DNA of 64,000 bases from Modicisalibacter radicis (lineage in GTDB: Bacteria > Pseudomonadota > Gammaproteobacteria > Pseudomonadales > Halomonadaceae). The number at the start of each line of letters is the position of its first letter. The stretch's first letter is position 1. A model generated the notes under the pieces. It ran no database searches, was not told where the DNA came from, and worked only from the letters and a program-made list of their open reading frames with translations. Shown here one piece after another: positions 1-9,281 of this stretch. The position numbers and the translations under genes are program-made. Location: assembly GCF_900961225.1 (NCBI RefSeq), contig NZ_CAAHFN010000052.1, positions 18,904 to 82,903 on the forward strand, read 5' to 3'.

Positions 1-1503
1 ATTAACCTGTGTGGCCTGACAGCCGAACCCACGGGCTATCGTGATGAAATCAGGTGCTTGAATGTCGACGCCCAGGCGCTTGACGCCATTCTCATCCATG
101 TAACGACGAATCTCCTCATACCCCTGGTTATGCCAGAGCAGAATCACCACGGGCAGCCGGTATTCGACGGCAGTGGCCAATTCCGCGAGGGTGAACATGA
201 CGCCCCCATCTCCGACCAGGGCCATGATAGGCAGGTCCGGTTGGCCAATCTGGGCCCCCAGGGCTGCTGGCAGGCCGTAACCCAGTGTGCCGTAGCCAGT
301 AGACGAATTGAAGAAGTGTCGGGGGGCCGGTAGCGCCAGCAAATGGTTGGCAGCATAAACTGGAGCGGTGGAATCGCCCACCCAGATGGCGTTCGGCAAT
401 GCCGAGCGCAGGGTGTTACACAAAGGGACGAAGGGGGAGAAGGCGGGGCCCCGGACAAGGTTCAGCGCTTCACGTGTCATGCTGGCGCGCTCAAGGCCAT
501 TCTTGTCCAGCGGGGCCGGGAAGTATTCGAGGAGCCTCGTCAGTGCTTGCGCCGCATCGCCGATCAGGCCCAGCGACAACGATTGGTTGCGTACCAGTTG
601 CTGTGCATCCAGGTCGATACGAATCAGTCGGCCGGTGAGTGCGAAACCGTCATCGAAGACCACGTCGTAGTCGGTCTCGCCAAGCTCGGTGCCGATGGCA
701 AGGATGACATCGGCTTCATGTGCCAACCTGCGCACGGCCGGCAGCCCCGTATTGGCGCCCAGGTCCAGCGGATGTGCATCACCCAGTAGGCCCTTGGCGT
801 TGATAGTGGTCGCCGTCGGCGCATCGAGGCGAGTGACCAGCTCTCTAGCCGCCTCGGGGGCTTTCACGCAGCCGCCGCCGAGGAGCACCAGTGGACGCTG
901 GGCATCATGCAACCATTGAGCCGCTTTAGCCAGTCCGGCGGGGTCGGGTGCCGGTGGGTAAATCATCGGTGCAGCCCACTCCTCGGGTGGGCTAACGGGG
1001 GAATCGAAGAGATCGATGGGGATCTCGATATGCACCGGCCCTGGACGCTGGCCCTGAAAAACGGCGAAGGCCCTGGCCAGGGTTTCGGGCAGGCCAGCGG
1101 GATCGAGCAGGGTGTGGCTGAAGCGTGCCACGCCCGACACCAGACCCTGCTGACTCTCAAGCTCATGCAGACGGCCCTGGCCGCGACCTAGGGTATCCCG
1201 ACGGTTGACGCTCGAGATAACCAGCATGGGTACCGAGTCAGCCAGTGCCTGGCCCATGGCAGTAGCGATGTTGGTCATGCCGGGTCCGGTGATGATCAAA
1301 CAGACGCCGGGTTTGCCGGTCGCACGGGCATAGCCGTCGGCCATGAAGCCGGCGCCTTGCTCGTGGCGTGGCGTGATGTGACGCACGCCGCTCTCCTCGA
1401 GTCCTCGGTATAGCTCCACGGTATGTACACCGGGGATACCGAAGAGTGTATCGACGTGGTAGCGATCGCGCAGGAGGTGAATGAGTAATTCTGCACAGGT
1501 CAT
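1..1503 (-). CDS. ThDP-dependent 2-oxoacid decarboxylase, 5-guanidino-2-oxopentanoate decarboxylase-like (partial, C-terminus beyond left edge)
   Basis: The frame is open from ATG at 1503 to base 1, giving 501 residues; the C-terminal end lies outside the window. It has the three-domain layout of the acetolactate synthase/decarboxylase family: PYR domain with the ThDP-activating Glu48 (RHEQGAGFMADGYAR), a central domain, and a PP domain with GDGG at 431-434 and Asn459 (the GDG-x(~25)-N ThDP/Mg site). The N-terminal segment (FGIPGVHTVELYRGL) strongly resembles AruI-type 2-ketoarginine decarboxylases as I remember them, so a substrate with a long 2-oxoacid chain is plausible. Only 34 bp separate it from the upstream YtcJ-like amidohydrolase, so the two are probably co-transcribed. 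The substrate is inferred from similarity only. Confidence 0.85.
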   Translation of the reverse strand, partial: MTCAELLIHLLRDRYHVDTLFGIPGVHTVELYRGLEESGVRHITPRHEQGAGFMADGYARATGKPGVCLIITGPGMTNIATAMGQALADSVPMLVISSVNRRDTLGRGQGRLHELESQQGLVSGVARFSHTLLDPAGLPETLARAFAVFQGQRPGPVHIEIPIDLFDSPVSPPEEWAAPMIYPPAPDPAGLAKAAQWLHDAQRPLVLLGGGCVKAPEAARELVTRLDAPTATTINAKGLLGDAHPLDLGANTGLPAVRRLAHEADVILAIGTELGETDYDVVFDDGFALTGRLIRIDLDAQQLVRNQSLSLGLIGDAAQALTRLLEYFPAPLDKNGLERASMTREALNLVRGPAFSPFVPLCNTLRSALPNAIWVGDSTAPVYAANHLLALPAPRHFFNSSTGYGTLGYGLPAALGAQIGQPDLPIMALVGDGGVMFTLAELATAVEYRLPVVILLWHNQGYEEIRRYMDENGVKRLGVDIQAPDFITIARGFGCQATQVN

Positions 1504-1537
1504 GTCATAACTCCAAAAGCGAGCGGTTTTGGCGTTC

Positions 1538-3271
1538 TCACGAGTTAAGCGACGGGGGGCGGCCCTGCCAGGTGGCCTCCAGACCAGCGTTCGACAATAT
1601 AAGATCCCGGTCATAGATTGGCTGACCCTGAAGAAAACTCATTTCGACCTCTGTACGGTGCAGGTTACCTCTCACCTCACGAGAGAATGGATTATGGTCC
1701 AGCACGATTAGGTCTGCCGATTTGCCCACTTCAAGAGAGCCGGTCTCATCCTCCAGACCCATCGCGTAGGCGCCGTTGATCGTGGCAACGCGGATAGCCT
1801 CTTCGAGGCTGATCGGTGTGCCGAAGCGTTCCTCGCCAGACTCCCAAGGGTTCTGACGTGTCACGAGAGTCTCCAATGCCAACCAGGGGTCGATGGATGC
1901 CACAGGGAAGTCGGTACCGAAGACTGCCACGCCTCCGGCGTCCAACACACCGCGCAGGTTGTAAGCGCGCGACAGGCGCTCCGGTCCATAACCTGCACGG
2001 GCGCCCGAGGTGAAGCGTGAGGGATACCAAGCGGCCGGTGAGAATTCGGCGATAACATCCAACTCGGCGAAGCGAACGAGGTTATCCTCGTGCAGAATGG
2101 TGCTGTGGGCGCATTGGTGGCGCACGCCACTGGGCCCATTGATGCGCCGAGTGGTTGCCACGGCATCCAGGAATAGATCGGAAGCGCCATCACCAGTGCA
2201 ATGGGCAATGACCCGTATGCCACGGCGATCCATATCGACCAGCATGTCGCGTAGATGCTCGGGTGTCAGATTGATTTTGCCGCGCCAGTCTTCCCCGGTC
2301 TCCCAGGGCGTGAGCAGGAAAGAAGAACGAGGCTCCACGGTACCGTCGAAGTGGAACTTGACGGCGTTGGCGTTCAGGCGACTACTGGCATAATAGTGAC
2401 GCTCCCCACAGAGCAACTCCCAGCGCCGCTTGACTGGAAAGATGTCGTCCTGCCAGCTGATGGCCGCTTCTACGCGCAGACTCAACTGGCCGGTATCATC
2501 GAGTTGCTTGAGAGCAGCCAGACGCTGTTCACACACGTGGACATACTTGGTCGCAGTGACTCCGCGGCTGGTCTGGAAATGCAGGCCTTCTTGATAGGCT
2601 TTGCGCAGTACCTCCACGGGCGTGGGGGGCATGGCCGCATGGATCATGGCGTAGGCGCCGTCGATCATCAGCCCGGTGGGCTCGCGGGTCAGGGGGTCGC
2701 GTTCCATATAACCATTACGCGGATCCGATGTGTGACGGTCGATACCGGCCAAGGCCAGCGCTTTGCTATTGACCATCATGGTGCCCCACATTCGGTCGAG
2801 GATGGCCACGGGGCGGTCGGGCATGAAGCTATCCAGCCACTCTCGGCCTGGTGTCAGGCCGGCCTGACGAAAGGTGTAACGCACGAAATAGGCGCCATGT
2901 ATCCAGCCATCACCGGGATGGTGGGCGGCGTAATCGAGGATAGCCTGCTTGACCTGAGCGGGGGTGGGGTCTTCGAGGCCGATCTTGAGCGAATCGTCAT
3001 ACTTGGCGGCCAGCCCTAAGTCTGGGTGGGTGTGCATATCATGCAGGCCAGGCATGACGAAGCGGCCATCCAACGGGATCACGCGCGTATCAGGACCGAT
3101 CCATTCGTTAACGGTAGTGTCGTCCCCTAGCGCGCACAGCCGACCTCCGGCCATGGCCAATGACTCGGCCCAGGGTTGTGCCGGATCGAGCGTATAGATC
3201 TTGCCCCCTCGTAGCACGATGTCGGCATGGCACGGGGCGGGCACATGGCTGGAACGCCAGGGGTCGAACAT
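1538..3271 (-). CDS. YtcJ-like metal-dependent amidohydrolase (amidohydrolase family 3)
   Basis: Predicted 577-residue cytosolic hydrolase of the amidohydrolase superfamily. The N-terminal metal motif H-x-H is in GLHDMHTHPDLG. Later signatures are KFHFDGTVEPRSS (Lys/Asp region), HCTGDGASD, and the C-terminal metal Asp in FGTDFPVASIDPW. The start at 3271 (MFDPW) is preferred over ATG 3286 because GGAGGTG lies six bases upstream of it. YtcJ-type enzymes hydrolyse amide, carbamate or formyl C-N bonds, and the exact substrate cannot be read from sequence. It lies head-to-tail with the ThDP decarboxylase and downstream of a LysR gene on the same strand, in a cluster that also has an AbgB-like amidohydrolase and a TRAP transporter. 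Confidence 0.85.
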   Translation of the reverse strand: MFDPWRSSHVPAPCHADIVLRGGKIYTLDPAQPWAESLAMAGGRLCALGDDTTVNEWIGPDTRVIPLDGRFVMPGLHDMHTHPDLGLAAKYDDSLKIGLEDPTPAQVKQAILDYAAHHPGDGWIHGAYFVRYTFRQAGLTPGREWLDSFMPDRPVAILDRMWGTMMVNSKALALAGIDRHTSDPRNGYMERDPLTREPTGLMIDGAYAMIHAAMPPTPVEVLRKAYQEGLHFQTSRGVTATKYVHVCEQRLAALKQLDDTGQLSLRVEAAISWQDDIFPVKRRWELLCGERHYYASSRLNANAVKFHFDGTVEPRSSFLLTPWETGEDWRGKINLTPEHLRDMLVDMDRRGIRVIAHCTGDGASDLFLDAVATTRRINGPSGVRHQCAHSTILHEDNLVRFAELDVIAEFSPAAWYPSRFTSGARAGYGPERLSRAYNLRGVLDAGGVAVFGTDFPVASIDPWLALETLVTRQNPWESGEERFGTPISLEEAIRVATINGAYAMGLEDETGSLEVGKSADLIVLDHNPFSREVRGNLHRTEVEMSFLQGQPIYDRDLILSNAGLEATWQGRPPSLNS

Positions 3272-3378
3272 GACTATCACCTCCATTGTTGTGCAAGATT
3301 CACCATAAAGCAGAGCAAAGCTCCGTTAGGTGGTAATTTCTTGCTTCTGAGGTGAGCGATCTTGGCGTGTTTGCTCGT

Positions 3379-4311
3379 TTAAGCGGACGGGACGGAAGCG
3401 CCCAGCAAACCTCCCAGAAGCTTCTTGGTCCAGTCACTGAATGCCTGCACATTGGGGTCATCCAACCGGCTGTGCGGTGTGACCAGGTAGTAGGCGCGAT
3501 CGCTGGGAATCTTCTCGCTAAAGGGGCGTACCAACTGGCCATGACGCAGACTATCTCCACACACCACGTCATCGCCGATGGCGATTCCTTGGCCGGATAA
3601 TGCTGCCTGAAGCACTAACAGAACGTTCGAGAAGTAAAGACCGGACTCCACTTTGATCTGGTTCTTGTTCGCGCAGGCCGCCAGCCAGAGTTGCCAGTCG
3701 TGAGCATCATGTAGATGCAGCAGGGTGGCGCGATCCAGATCGCGTGGGTGGGCGATATCGAGTTCGTTGAGTAGTGTCGGGCTACACACAGGATGATACA
3801 TCGGCTGCGCTAACAGCTCGACATGCTGATCAGTATATACGCCATCGCTGAATACCACGAAGAGATCGAAATTGGGCTGATTGACTGTTTCGTCTTCACG
3901 GTTGGTGCTCAAATGCAGCCGAATGGTGGGGTAAGCGCGGTAGAAATCGTTGATGTAGCGACTGATGACGCTCGCGGCGAAGCCAGGCGGCACGCAGACA
4001 TGCAAATGCCCATTATATTCTTGGTCCGGCAGATTGGCGTGGATCCGTTCCAGGCTCTGCAGTACTCCCCTGACCTCACTGGCGTAAAGCTGGCCTGCTG
4101 GGGTCAAGATCACGCCGCGTCCTCTACGTTCGTATAGGCGAATATTGAGCTGGCTTTCCAGCAGCTTTAGCTGATGGCTGATGGCGCTGCGGGTCAGGCT
4201 GAGATAGTCAGCAGCCTCGGTGAGGCTGCCCAGCTTTGCCAAGGCATCGAAGGCACGCAGGGCCTGCAGCGAGGGGAGGTGATTGACTGATTGTTGAGCC
4301 TTTTTGACCAT
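3379..4311 (-). CDS. LysR-family transcriptional regulator (GcvA/AmpR-like subgroup)
   Basis: 310-residue LysR regulator. An N-terminal winged HTH (about residues 13-72: LPSLQALRAFDALAKLGSLTEAADYLSLTRSAISHQ) is followed by a LysR substrate domain (LHVCVPPGFAASVISRYINDF onward). The start at 4311 gives a normal LysR length; the frame stays open further upstream, but into the promoter region. It is transcribed divergently from the AbgB-like amidohydrolase/TRAP operon and sits upstream of the YtcJ and decarboxylase genes. It is therefore the likely local activator, responding to the transported substrate. The effector is unknown. Confidence 0.88.
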   Translation of the reverse strand: MVKKAQQSVNHLPSLQALRAFDALAKLGSLTEAADYLSLTRSAISHQLKLLESQLNIRLYERRGRGVILTPAGQLYASEVRGVLQSLERIHANLPDQEYNGHLHVCVPPGFAASVISRYINDFYRAYPTIRLHLSTNREDETVNQPNFDLFVVFSDGVYTDQHVELLAQPMYHPVCSPTLLNELDIAHPRDLDRATLLHLHDAHDWQLWLAACANKNQIKVESGLYFSNVLLVLQAALSGQGIAIGDDVVCGDSLRHGQLVRPFSEKIPSDRAYYLVTPHSRLDDPNVQAFSDWTKKLLGGLLGASVPSA

Positions 4312-4395
4312 TGAGATTATTTTTTTTGACTTTTGATGAGTTGAGTTTGATCTATAGTGGATTTCAAAGCAATAACACTCCTGAGAGGGGCCTGG
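4312..4395. promoter_or_regulatory. Divergent promoter region between LysR gene and amidohydrolase/TRAP operon
   Basis: 84-bp AT-rich spacer between divergent starts. A TATAGT hexamer at 4353-4358 is a reasonable -10 for the rightward operon, but no consensus -35 lies 16-18 bp upstream, as is common for LysR-activated promoters. Repeated TTTTGA/TTGA motifs at 4324-4350 may belong to the regulator site. GAGAGG at 4383-4388 precedes the ATG at 4396. Confidence 0.4.
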
Positions 4396-6006
4396 ATGAC
4401 CACGCAAACTCAACGTGACACTCTCACTCAGCGCGTCGATGCGCTGATGCCCAAGCTTTCCGAATGGAACCAGACCATTTGGCACTACGGCGAAACCGCA
4501 TGGCGGGAGTACCGCTCGGCTCGCTTTTATGTCGACCTGCTGCGAGAGCATGGCTTCGAGGTTGAGGAGGGCTCGGGCGGCATGCCTACAGCCTTTTGTG
4601 CCACTTGGAGCAATGGTGAGGGCCCAACACTGGGCGGCTACGCCGAGTATGATGCGGTGCCCGGTAATTGTCAGGCAGCTGACGTGGTAAAACGTCCCCG
4701 TGATGACCTGAGTCCTTGGGCTGGCGGCCATACCGATCCGCACTCTGCTCTGGGAATGGGGTCTCTAGGTGGCTTTCTGGCCATGCAGGCGTTGATGAAA
4801 GAGCTGGGCATTACCGGCACGCTCAAATTCTTCGGCGAGCCGGCCGAGAAGGTGCGAGGTTCGAAGCCGATCCATGCGGCACGCGGTTATTACGATGACT
4901 TGGACGCGGCCATCAGCTTTCATCCTTTCTATATGCTCCCACTGTGCAATACCACGCGCTGGGATACCCACTGTGGCACCGCCTATGGCGTGATGTACAC
5001 ATTCCTGTGTGACAGTCCCGAGACTTGGATGACTCGCGGCACTCATTCGCCCATCGCAGCATCGCATGCTAGTGCTCGTGCCCCGGGGGCCAATGACGCC
5101 GTCACACAGATGTACCTCAATGCTAAAGCCCTGCGAGAGCACGTACTGGCCAGCGGTCTGAACTGGTCGATGAATGAGGTGATCCTGAACGCCGGTCAAG
5201 CGACTGCCGACAATCTGGCAGCGCAGATGGCACAGATTCAATACTTCATACGTGTCTCGTCAGTGGAGCAAGCGGAGCATGTGGTGAGGGGGCTCGACCA
5301 TATTGCGGAATCGGTGGCCAAGCTGACTCATTGCCGGGTCGAACGTCACTGGGTTGCCAAATCGCGACCTGGTTTGCCGAACCATGCCTTGGCTGAGCTG
5401 ACTTACGCCAATCTCGAGCGAGTCGGGCCGCCGCGATTTGAAGGAGAAGCTGTCGAACTGGCTCGCCAAATCCAGGCTAACCTCGAAATGACGCCCATGG
5501 AAAAACCGTTCCTGGCCGATATCGAGACACTGCGGACACCGCAAGACGCTGAGCATGAATTGCGTCAGTTACTTCCGCCCAACCAGACCCACTTCACTTC
5601 CGACGATTACACCGAGTACAGTTGGCATGCGCCAACCGTGCGGCTATACATTGGACGTCCGGCGTTAGCGCCCCGCGACGATGGGGGCGCATATCCCGAC
5701 TGGGTAATGAACGCCTTGGGTGGTTTAGCTCCCTGTATCGACCCCATGATCGAGACAGCGGCGAAAACGGTGGGACTAACGCTGCTCGATCTTTTCCAGG
5801 AGCCGGATGCGCTGCGCCAAGCGAAGGCTGAATTTGAGCAGCGTACCGGTGGCGGCATAGGTGGAGATACATGGATGCCCCCATTGTGTGACTACGAACC
5901 GCCGATCCATTTCCGCTGGCCGGAATATGTCACCACGGCGCGCGGTGAGAATGACTGGGTAATTCCAGCATCCAACAAGTGCCAGCAGGCACTCCAGAGG
6001 TCTTGA
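4396..6006 (+). CDS. M20D-family amidohydrolase, AbgB-like (atypical metal site)
   Basis: 536-residue protein resembling subunit B of p-aminobenzoyl-glutamate hydrolase and other M20D amidohydrolases. Family landmarks in order are YGETAWREYRSARF, GGYAEYDAVPG, GGHTDPHSALGMGSLGGF, FFGEPAEKVRGSKPIHAARGYYDDLDAA and EYSWHAPT. Two usual metal or catalytic positions differ. The canonical HGCGHN becomes HTDPHS (Cys to Asp), and the EE pair in the canonical GEEGG segment becomes EK. The start at 4396 (MTTQTQRD) is favoured by an upstream purine-rich GAGAGGGG. It is the first gene of an operon with the TRAP transporter (27-bp gap), suggesting it acts on the imported compound. It could be an amidase of altered metal use or a divergent non-hydrolytic member. 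Confidence 0.82.
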   Translation: MTTQTQRDTLTQRVDALMPKLSEWNQTIWHYGETAWREYRSARFYVDLLREHGFEVEEGSGGMPTAFCATWSNGEGPTLGGYAEYDAVPGNCQAADVVKRPRDDLSPWAGGHTDPHSALGMGSLGGFLAMQALMKELGITGTLKFFGEPAEKVRGSKPIHAARGYYDDLDAAISFHPFYMLPLCNTTRWDTHCGTAYGVMYTFLCDSPETWMTRGTHSPIAASHASARAPGANDAVTQMYLNAKALREHVLASGLNWSMNEVILNAGQATADNLAAQMAQIQYFIRVSSVEQAEHVVRGLDHIAESVAKLTHCRVERHWVAKSRPGLPNHALAELTYANLERVGPPRFEGEAVELARQIQANLEMTPMEKPFLADIETLRTPQDAEHELRQLLPPNQTHFTSDDYTEYSWHAPTVRLYIGRPALAPRDDGGAYPDWVMNALGGLAPCIDPMIETAAKTVGLTLLDLFQEPDALRQAKAEFEQRTGGGIGGDTWMPPLCDYEPPIHFRWPEYVTTARGENDWVIPASNKCQQALQRS

Positions 6007-6033
6007 CCTTCCTTCTTCAGCAGGAGAAACCCC

Positions 6034-7080
6034 ATGGATAATAACAAGTTAATCCCTCGCCCCCTTACCGCTTCCGTCAAGGCCGGCTTGGCTTGTCTGG
6101 CGCTGGCCGGAAGTACGATGACTTTTCCGATCACTGCGCTGGCTCAGGACGGTGAGGTCATCGAGATCCGTATGCAGCGATACACCGGTACTGAAGAGGA
6201 TGCGATCTTCCAGCGTTATAAGGACATGCTGGCCGAAGCCAGCGATGGCCGAATCAAGCTGAATATCTTTCGTGGCGGCGAGCTGCTTCCCAATGGTCAG
6301 ATGTTCGCCGCACTACGCAGTGGCACTCTGCAGGCCATTTATGGCTATGGCGGCTACTGGGGGGGGCAAATGGACACTGCCGTGCTCGAGTCTGGCATTC
6401 CCATGGCCTGGACCAGCCTCGAGGAGGCGCAGGAGCTCTGGAGCGAGCGAGGCCTAGGGGAACTGCTGGCCGAGAACTATGCTCAACAAGGCGTTCATTA
6501 CACCGTGCCGGTTTTTGGCGGAAAGTTTGATCTGCTTACCAAGGAACCGGTCGAATCTCTGGCCGATATGAGTGAGCTCAAGATTCGCGCGACTCCGTCT
6601 GTATCCGCAGTGCTCAATCACTTCGATATTCCCACGGTCTATATCCCGCCGCAGGAATTTTATATAGCCCTGAGCACTAACACCATCGATGGTCTGATTT
6701 ATGGCGGGCCTTACGACTATTCGGTGCTCAAGCTCAATGAGGTGGCTACCCACTACACTGAAATGAACATGCTGTATCCGGGCTTCGTCGATAACGTCTT
6801 GGTCAACCAGAATGTCTGGAACAGTATGCCGGGTGATCTCCAAGTGATTTTCACGGAAGTCACTGCGGAGTGGGCCGACTATCGTCATGAAAAGTTCGAG
6901 GAATGGAACGAAGAGGCAGCTCACCAGTTCGATATTACCACGCTGCCAGAGAGTGATGTGCTGGCGATGACCGAGGCGGCTCAGGAAGTCTGGGACAAGG
7001 AGGCCGAAAAGTCACCCCAAGCCGCCGAGGCAATCGAGATGATTCGCGATATGGCCCGTGATAAGGGTCGTCTCGAGTGA
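6034..7080 (+). CDS. dctP: TRAP transporter solute-binding protein (DctP family)
   Basis: 348-residue periplasmic binding protein. A long Sec signal (charged NNKLIPRPL, hydrophobic core, ALAQD near residue 38) precedes the DctP/7 fold: EIRMQRYTGTEEDAIFQRYKDML, GGELLPNGQMFAALRSGTLQAIYGYGGYW, and the C-terminal family segment with NQNVWNSMPGDLQ. GCAGGAGAAACCCC before ATG is a good ribosome-binding site. It captures an anionic, probably carboxylate, substrate for the QM permease encoded immediately downstream. The neighbouring amidohydrolases and ThDP enzyme suggest an amide- or oxoacid-containing ligand (inference). Confidence 0.93.
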   Translation: MDNNKLIPRPLTASVKAGLACLALAGSTMTFPITALAQDGEVIEIRMQRYTGTEEDAIFQRYKDMLAEASDGRIKLNIFRGGELLPNGQMFAALRSGTLQAIYGYGGYWGGQMDTAVLESGIPMAWTSLEEAQELWSERGLGELLAENYAQQGVHYTVPVFGGKFDLLTKEPVESLADMSELKIRATPSVSAVLNHFDIPTVYIPPQEFYIALSTNTIDGLIYGGPYDYSVLKLNEVATHYTEMNMLYPGFVDNVLVNQNVWNSMPGDLQVIFTEVTAEWADYRHEKFEEWNEEAAHQFDITTLPESDVLAMTEAAQEVWDKEAEKSPQAAEAIEMIRDMARDKGRLE

Positions 7081-7094
7081 CTGGGAGCCAAACG

Positions 7095-7664
7095 ATGCAC
7101 CTGCTTCACGTCTGGATTCGTTGGCAGGATCGCCTGAGCGAGTGGCTCGGGCGATTCGTTGCCTGGCTTGGCTTCATTCTGGTTTGCATATTGGTCTATG
7201 AGGTGGCGTCGCGGCAACTGCTTAGCTCACCGACCAACTGGGCACATGAGGCCTCGACCCTGACCTATGGCGTCTACGCAATTCTGGCTGGTGCCTATAC
7301 CGAGAAATGGCATGGCCATGTGCGGATCGACGTCTTCTATCAGCGTCTCTCCGTAAAAGGAAAAGCACTGCTTTCCTTCATTATCGGTGTGCTCACGCTG
7401 ATTCTGCTTACGCTGCTACTCGAGAGCGCTTACGAGTTTGCCATGCAGTCTGTGGCCATGCAGGAACGTTCGTTCCGTAGCACCTGGGCACCCATCATCT
7501 GGCCGGTGAAAGTGATGATTCCGGTAGCCGTATTGTTGATCATGCTGCAAATGTTGGCCAATACCCTGCGTGAACTGTGTACCTTGCTGGGCCACCCCCT
7601 GGAGGCGGACCCTTCGGCCGGCCAATCCACCGACAACCGGGGGGATTCACATGGTAAGCATTGA
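7095..7664 (+). CDS. dctQ: TRAP transporter small permease (DctQ family)
   Basis: About 189 residues with four hydrophobic segments, as expected for the small subunit. DctQ hallmarks are FVAWLGFILVCILVYEVASRQLL, NWAHEASTLTYGVYAILAGAYTEKWHGHVRIDVFY and the final APIIWPVKVMIPVAVLLIMLQ helix. ATG 7095 has GGGAG upstream; an alternative GTG at 7077 overlaps the dctP stop. It overlaps the DctM start by 14 bp, implying coupled translation. Confidence 0.9.
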   Translation: MHLLHVWIRWQDRLSEWLGRFVAWLGFILVCILVYEVASRQLLSSPTNWAHEASTLTYGVYAILAGAYTEKWHGHVRIDVFYQRLSVKGKALLSFIIGVLTLILLTLLLESAYEFAMQSVAMQERSFRSTWAPIIWPVKVMIPVAVLLIMLQMLANTLRELCTLLGHPLEADPSAGQSTDNRGDSHGKH

Positions 7665-8973
7665 TCCAATACTGCTTACGCTGTTGATGTTCGGGGCCAT
7701 GCTGATCCTGATGTTTTTTGGGATGCCATTGGCCTGGACTTTGATGGGAGTGGGGGTCGGTTTCGGTTACTGGATCTGGGGGCCGGATAGCTTGGGCATC
7801 ATGCTGCCCTCGGTCTTTGGCTTGATGAACGAGTTTATTCTGGTCGCACTGCCGCTGTTTATTCTGATGGGGATGCTGCTGGAGCGCTCCGGCATCGCCG
7901 ATGACCTCTTCGAAATGATCTACAAGATCATGGGAGGCGTGCGCGGTGGTCTGGGCATGGGTACCGTCGTAATCTGTGCCCTGATTGCTGCCATGGTGGG
8001 GATTACTGGCGCTGCCACTGTCAGCCTTGGATTGATAGCGTTGCCTGCCATGCTCAAACGCGGTTACAGCAAACAGCTCTCGGCAGGCTCCATCATGGCA
8101 GGGGGAGCGTTGGGTTTCCTGATCCCACCCTCGTTGGTCATGATCCTCTATGCCTTTTTGACTCGCGAGTCGGTAGGTAAGCTGTTCGCCGCGGGCATCA
8201 TGCCTGGCCTGATGCTGGCCACCATTTACATGCTCTACATAGGCATTCGCTGTTATCGCAACCCGGAGCTGGGACCACCCATAGAGGTGTCCGAGCGGAT
8301 CAGTGCCTGGGAAAAGATCATCGCACTTAAAGCCATGGTGCTGCCCGGCGCTCTCATCGTCGTGGTCTTGGGAACGATGGCGGTCGGTGTGGCCTCGCCC
8401 ACCGAGGCCTCAGCGCTAGGCGCCTTTGGCGCTATGCTCTGCGCTCTGGCTCATGGCAGGCTCAACGTGTCGATGCTCAATAGTGCTCTGTTCAGCACGG
8501 CACGGATCATGGGTATGCTGATGTGGATCATGATCGGTGCGGTGATCTTTTCGAAGATATATATTGCCTTGGGGGCTGGCCAGGCGATCGTAGGCCAGAT
8601 AATGGCTGCAGAACTCAGTCCTTACCTTGTCCTGACAGTGATCTTGCTCAGCTATCTCGTATTGGGCATGTTTCTGGATGACTCTGCAATTCTATTTATT
8701 ACCGTGCCGCTCTATGTCCCTATCATAGAAGCATTGGGTTTCGACCCGATCTGGTTCGCCATTCTGTTCGTACTGTCGATGCAGAGCGCCTACCTAACGC
8801 CGCCTTTCGGCTATAACCTGTTCTACATGCGTTCAGTGGCGCCTCCTGAAGTGACGACGGGTGATCTCTATCGGTCGGTGGTTCCGTTCTTGGCTATGCA
8901 GGTGCTAGGTATCGTGCTGCTGGTGCTGTTCCCGCAGATTGCCCTATGGTTGCCCGAGCTTATCTTCGAGTAG
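7651..8973 (+). CDS. dctM: TRAP transporter large permease (DctM family)
   Basis: 440-residue polytopic membrane protein with about twelve hydrophobic segments. DctM signatures include GMPLAWTLMGVGVGF, LPLFILMGMLLERSGIADDLFE, GITGAATVSLGLIALPAML, GGALGFLIPPSLVMILYAFLTRESVGKLFAAGIMPG, SPTEASALGAFGA and SAYLTPPFGYNLFYMR. It forms the channel-like permease of the TRAP system with the preceding DctQ. The reading frame begins inside dctQ at ATG 7651. Its G+C is visibly lower than that of the ben genes further right. Confidence 0.93.
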   Translation: MVSIDPILLTLLMFGAMLILMFFGMPLAWTLMGVGVGFGYWIWGPDSLGIMLPSVFGLMNEFILVALPLFILMGMLLERSGIADDLFEMIYKIMGGVRGGLGMGTVVICALIAAMVGITGAATVSLGLIALPAMLKRGYSKQLSAGSIMAGGALGFLIPPSLVMILYAFLTRESVGKLFAAGIMPGLMLATIYMLYIGIRCYRNPELGPPIEVSERISAWEKIIALKAMVLPGALIVVVLGTMAVGVASPTEASALGAFGAMLCALAHGRLNVSMLNSALFSTARIMGMLMWIMIGAVIFSKIYIALGAGQAIVGQIMAAELSPYLVLTVILLSYLVLGMFLDDSAILFITVPLYVPIIEALGFDPIWFAILFVLSMQSAYLTPPFGYNLFYMRSVAPPEVTTGDLYRSVVPFLAMQVLGIVLLVLFPQIALWLPELIFE

Positions 8974-8981
8974 GAGGTTTC

Positions 8982-9281
8982 ATGTCCCATCGACCATTGT
9001 CGGCCGCATCGATTCGGCAGCTCGAAGATGACAAGGTTGTCGTGACTCGCTGGGATTTCGCGCCAGGCGCAGAGACCGGTTGGCATCATCATTTCCATGA
9101 CTACGTCGTCGTGCCACTCGTTGATGGAAAGATGCTTCTGCATACCGCCGAGGGATACAACGAGAGTTGCGTCAAGGCCGGCGTTTCCTATCGCGGCCTG
9201 GCTGGCGTGGAACACAACGTCATCAACGCGGGCACCGGCCATTTCGCATTTGTCGAGATTGAATTCAAGGAAAGCCACTAG
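8982..9281 (+). CDS. Small single-domain cupin protein
   Basis: 99-residue cupin beta-barrel protein. The first cupin motif is seen in GAETGWHHHFHDYVVVPLVDGKM (His cluster plus Gly), the second in GVEHNVINAGTGHFAFVEIEF. The start at 8982 (MSHRPLS) follows GTAGGAGGTTTC, an excellent ribosome-binding site. It is the last gene of the TRAP operon, 8 bp after dctM. Small cupins of this kind act as isomerases, dioxygenases or ligand-binding accessory proteins; the role here is undetermined. Confidence 0.8.
   Translation: MSHRPLSAASIRQLEDDKVVVTRWDFAPGAETGWHHHFHDYVVVPLVDGKMLLHTAEGYNESCVKAGVSYRGLAGVEHNVINAGTGHFAFVEIEFKESH

Noticed and set aside
4326..4358. TTGACT with TATAGT as a standard promoter
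   Set aside because: The spacer is 21 bp, too long for sigma70; only the -10-like element is retained.
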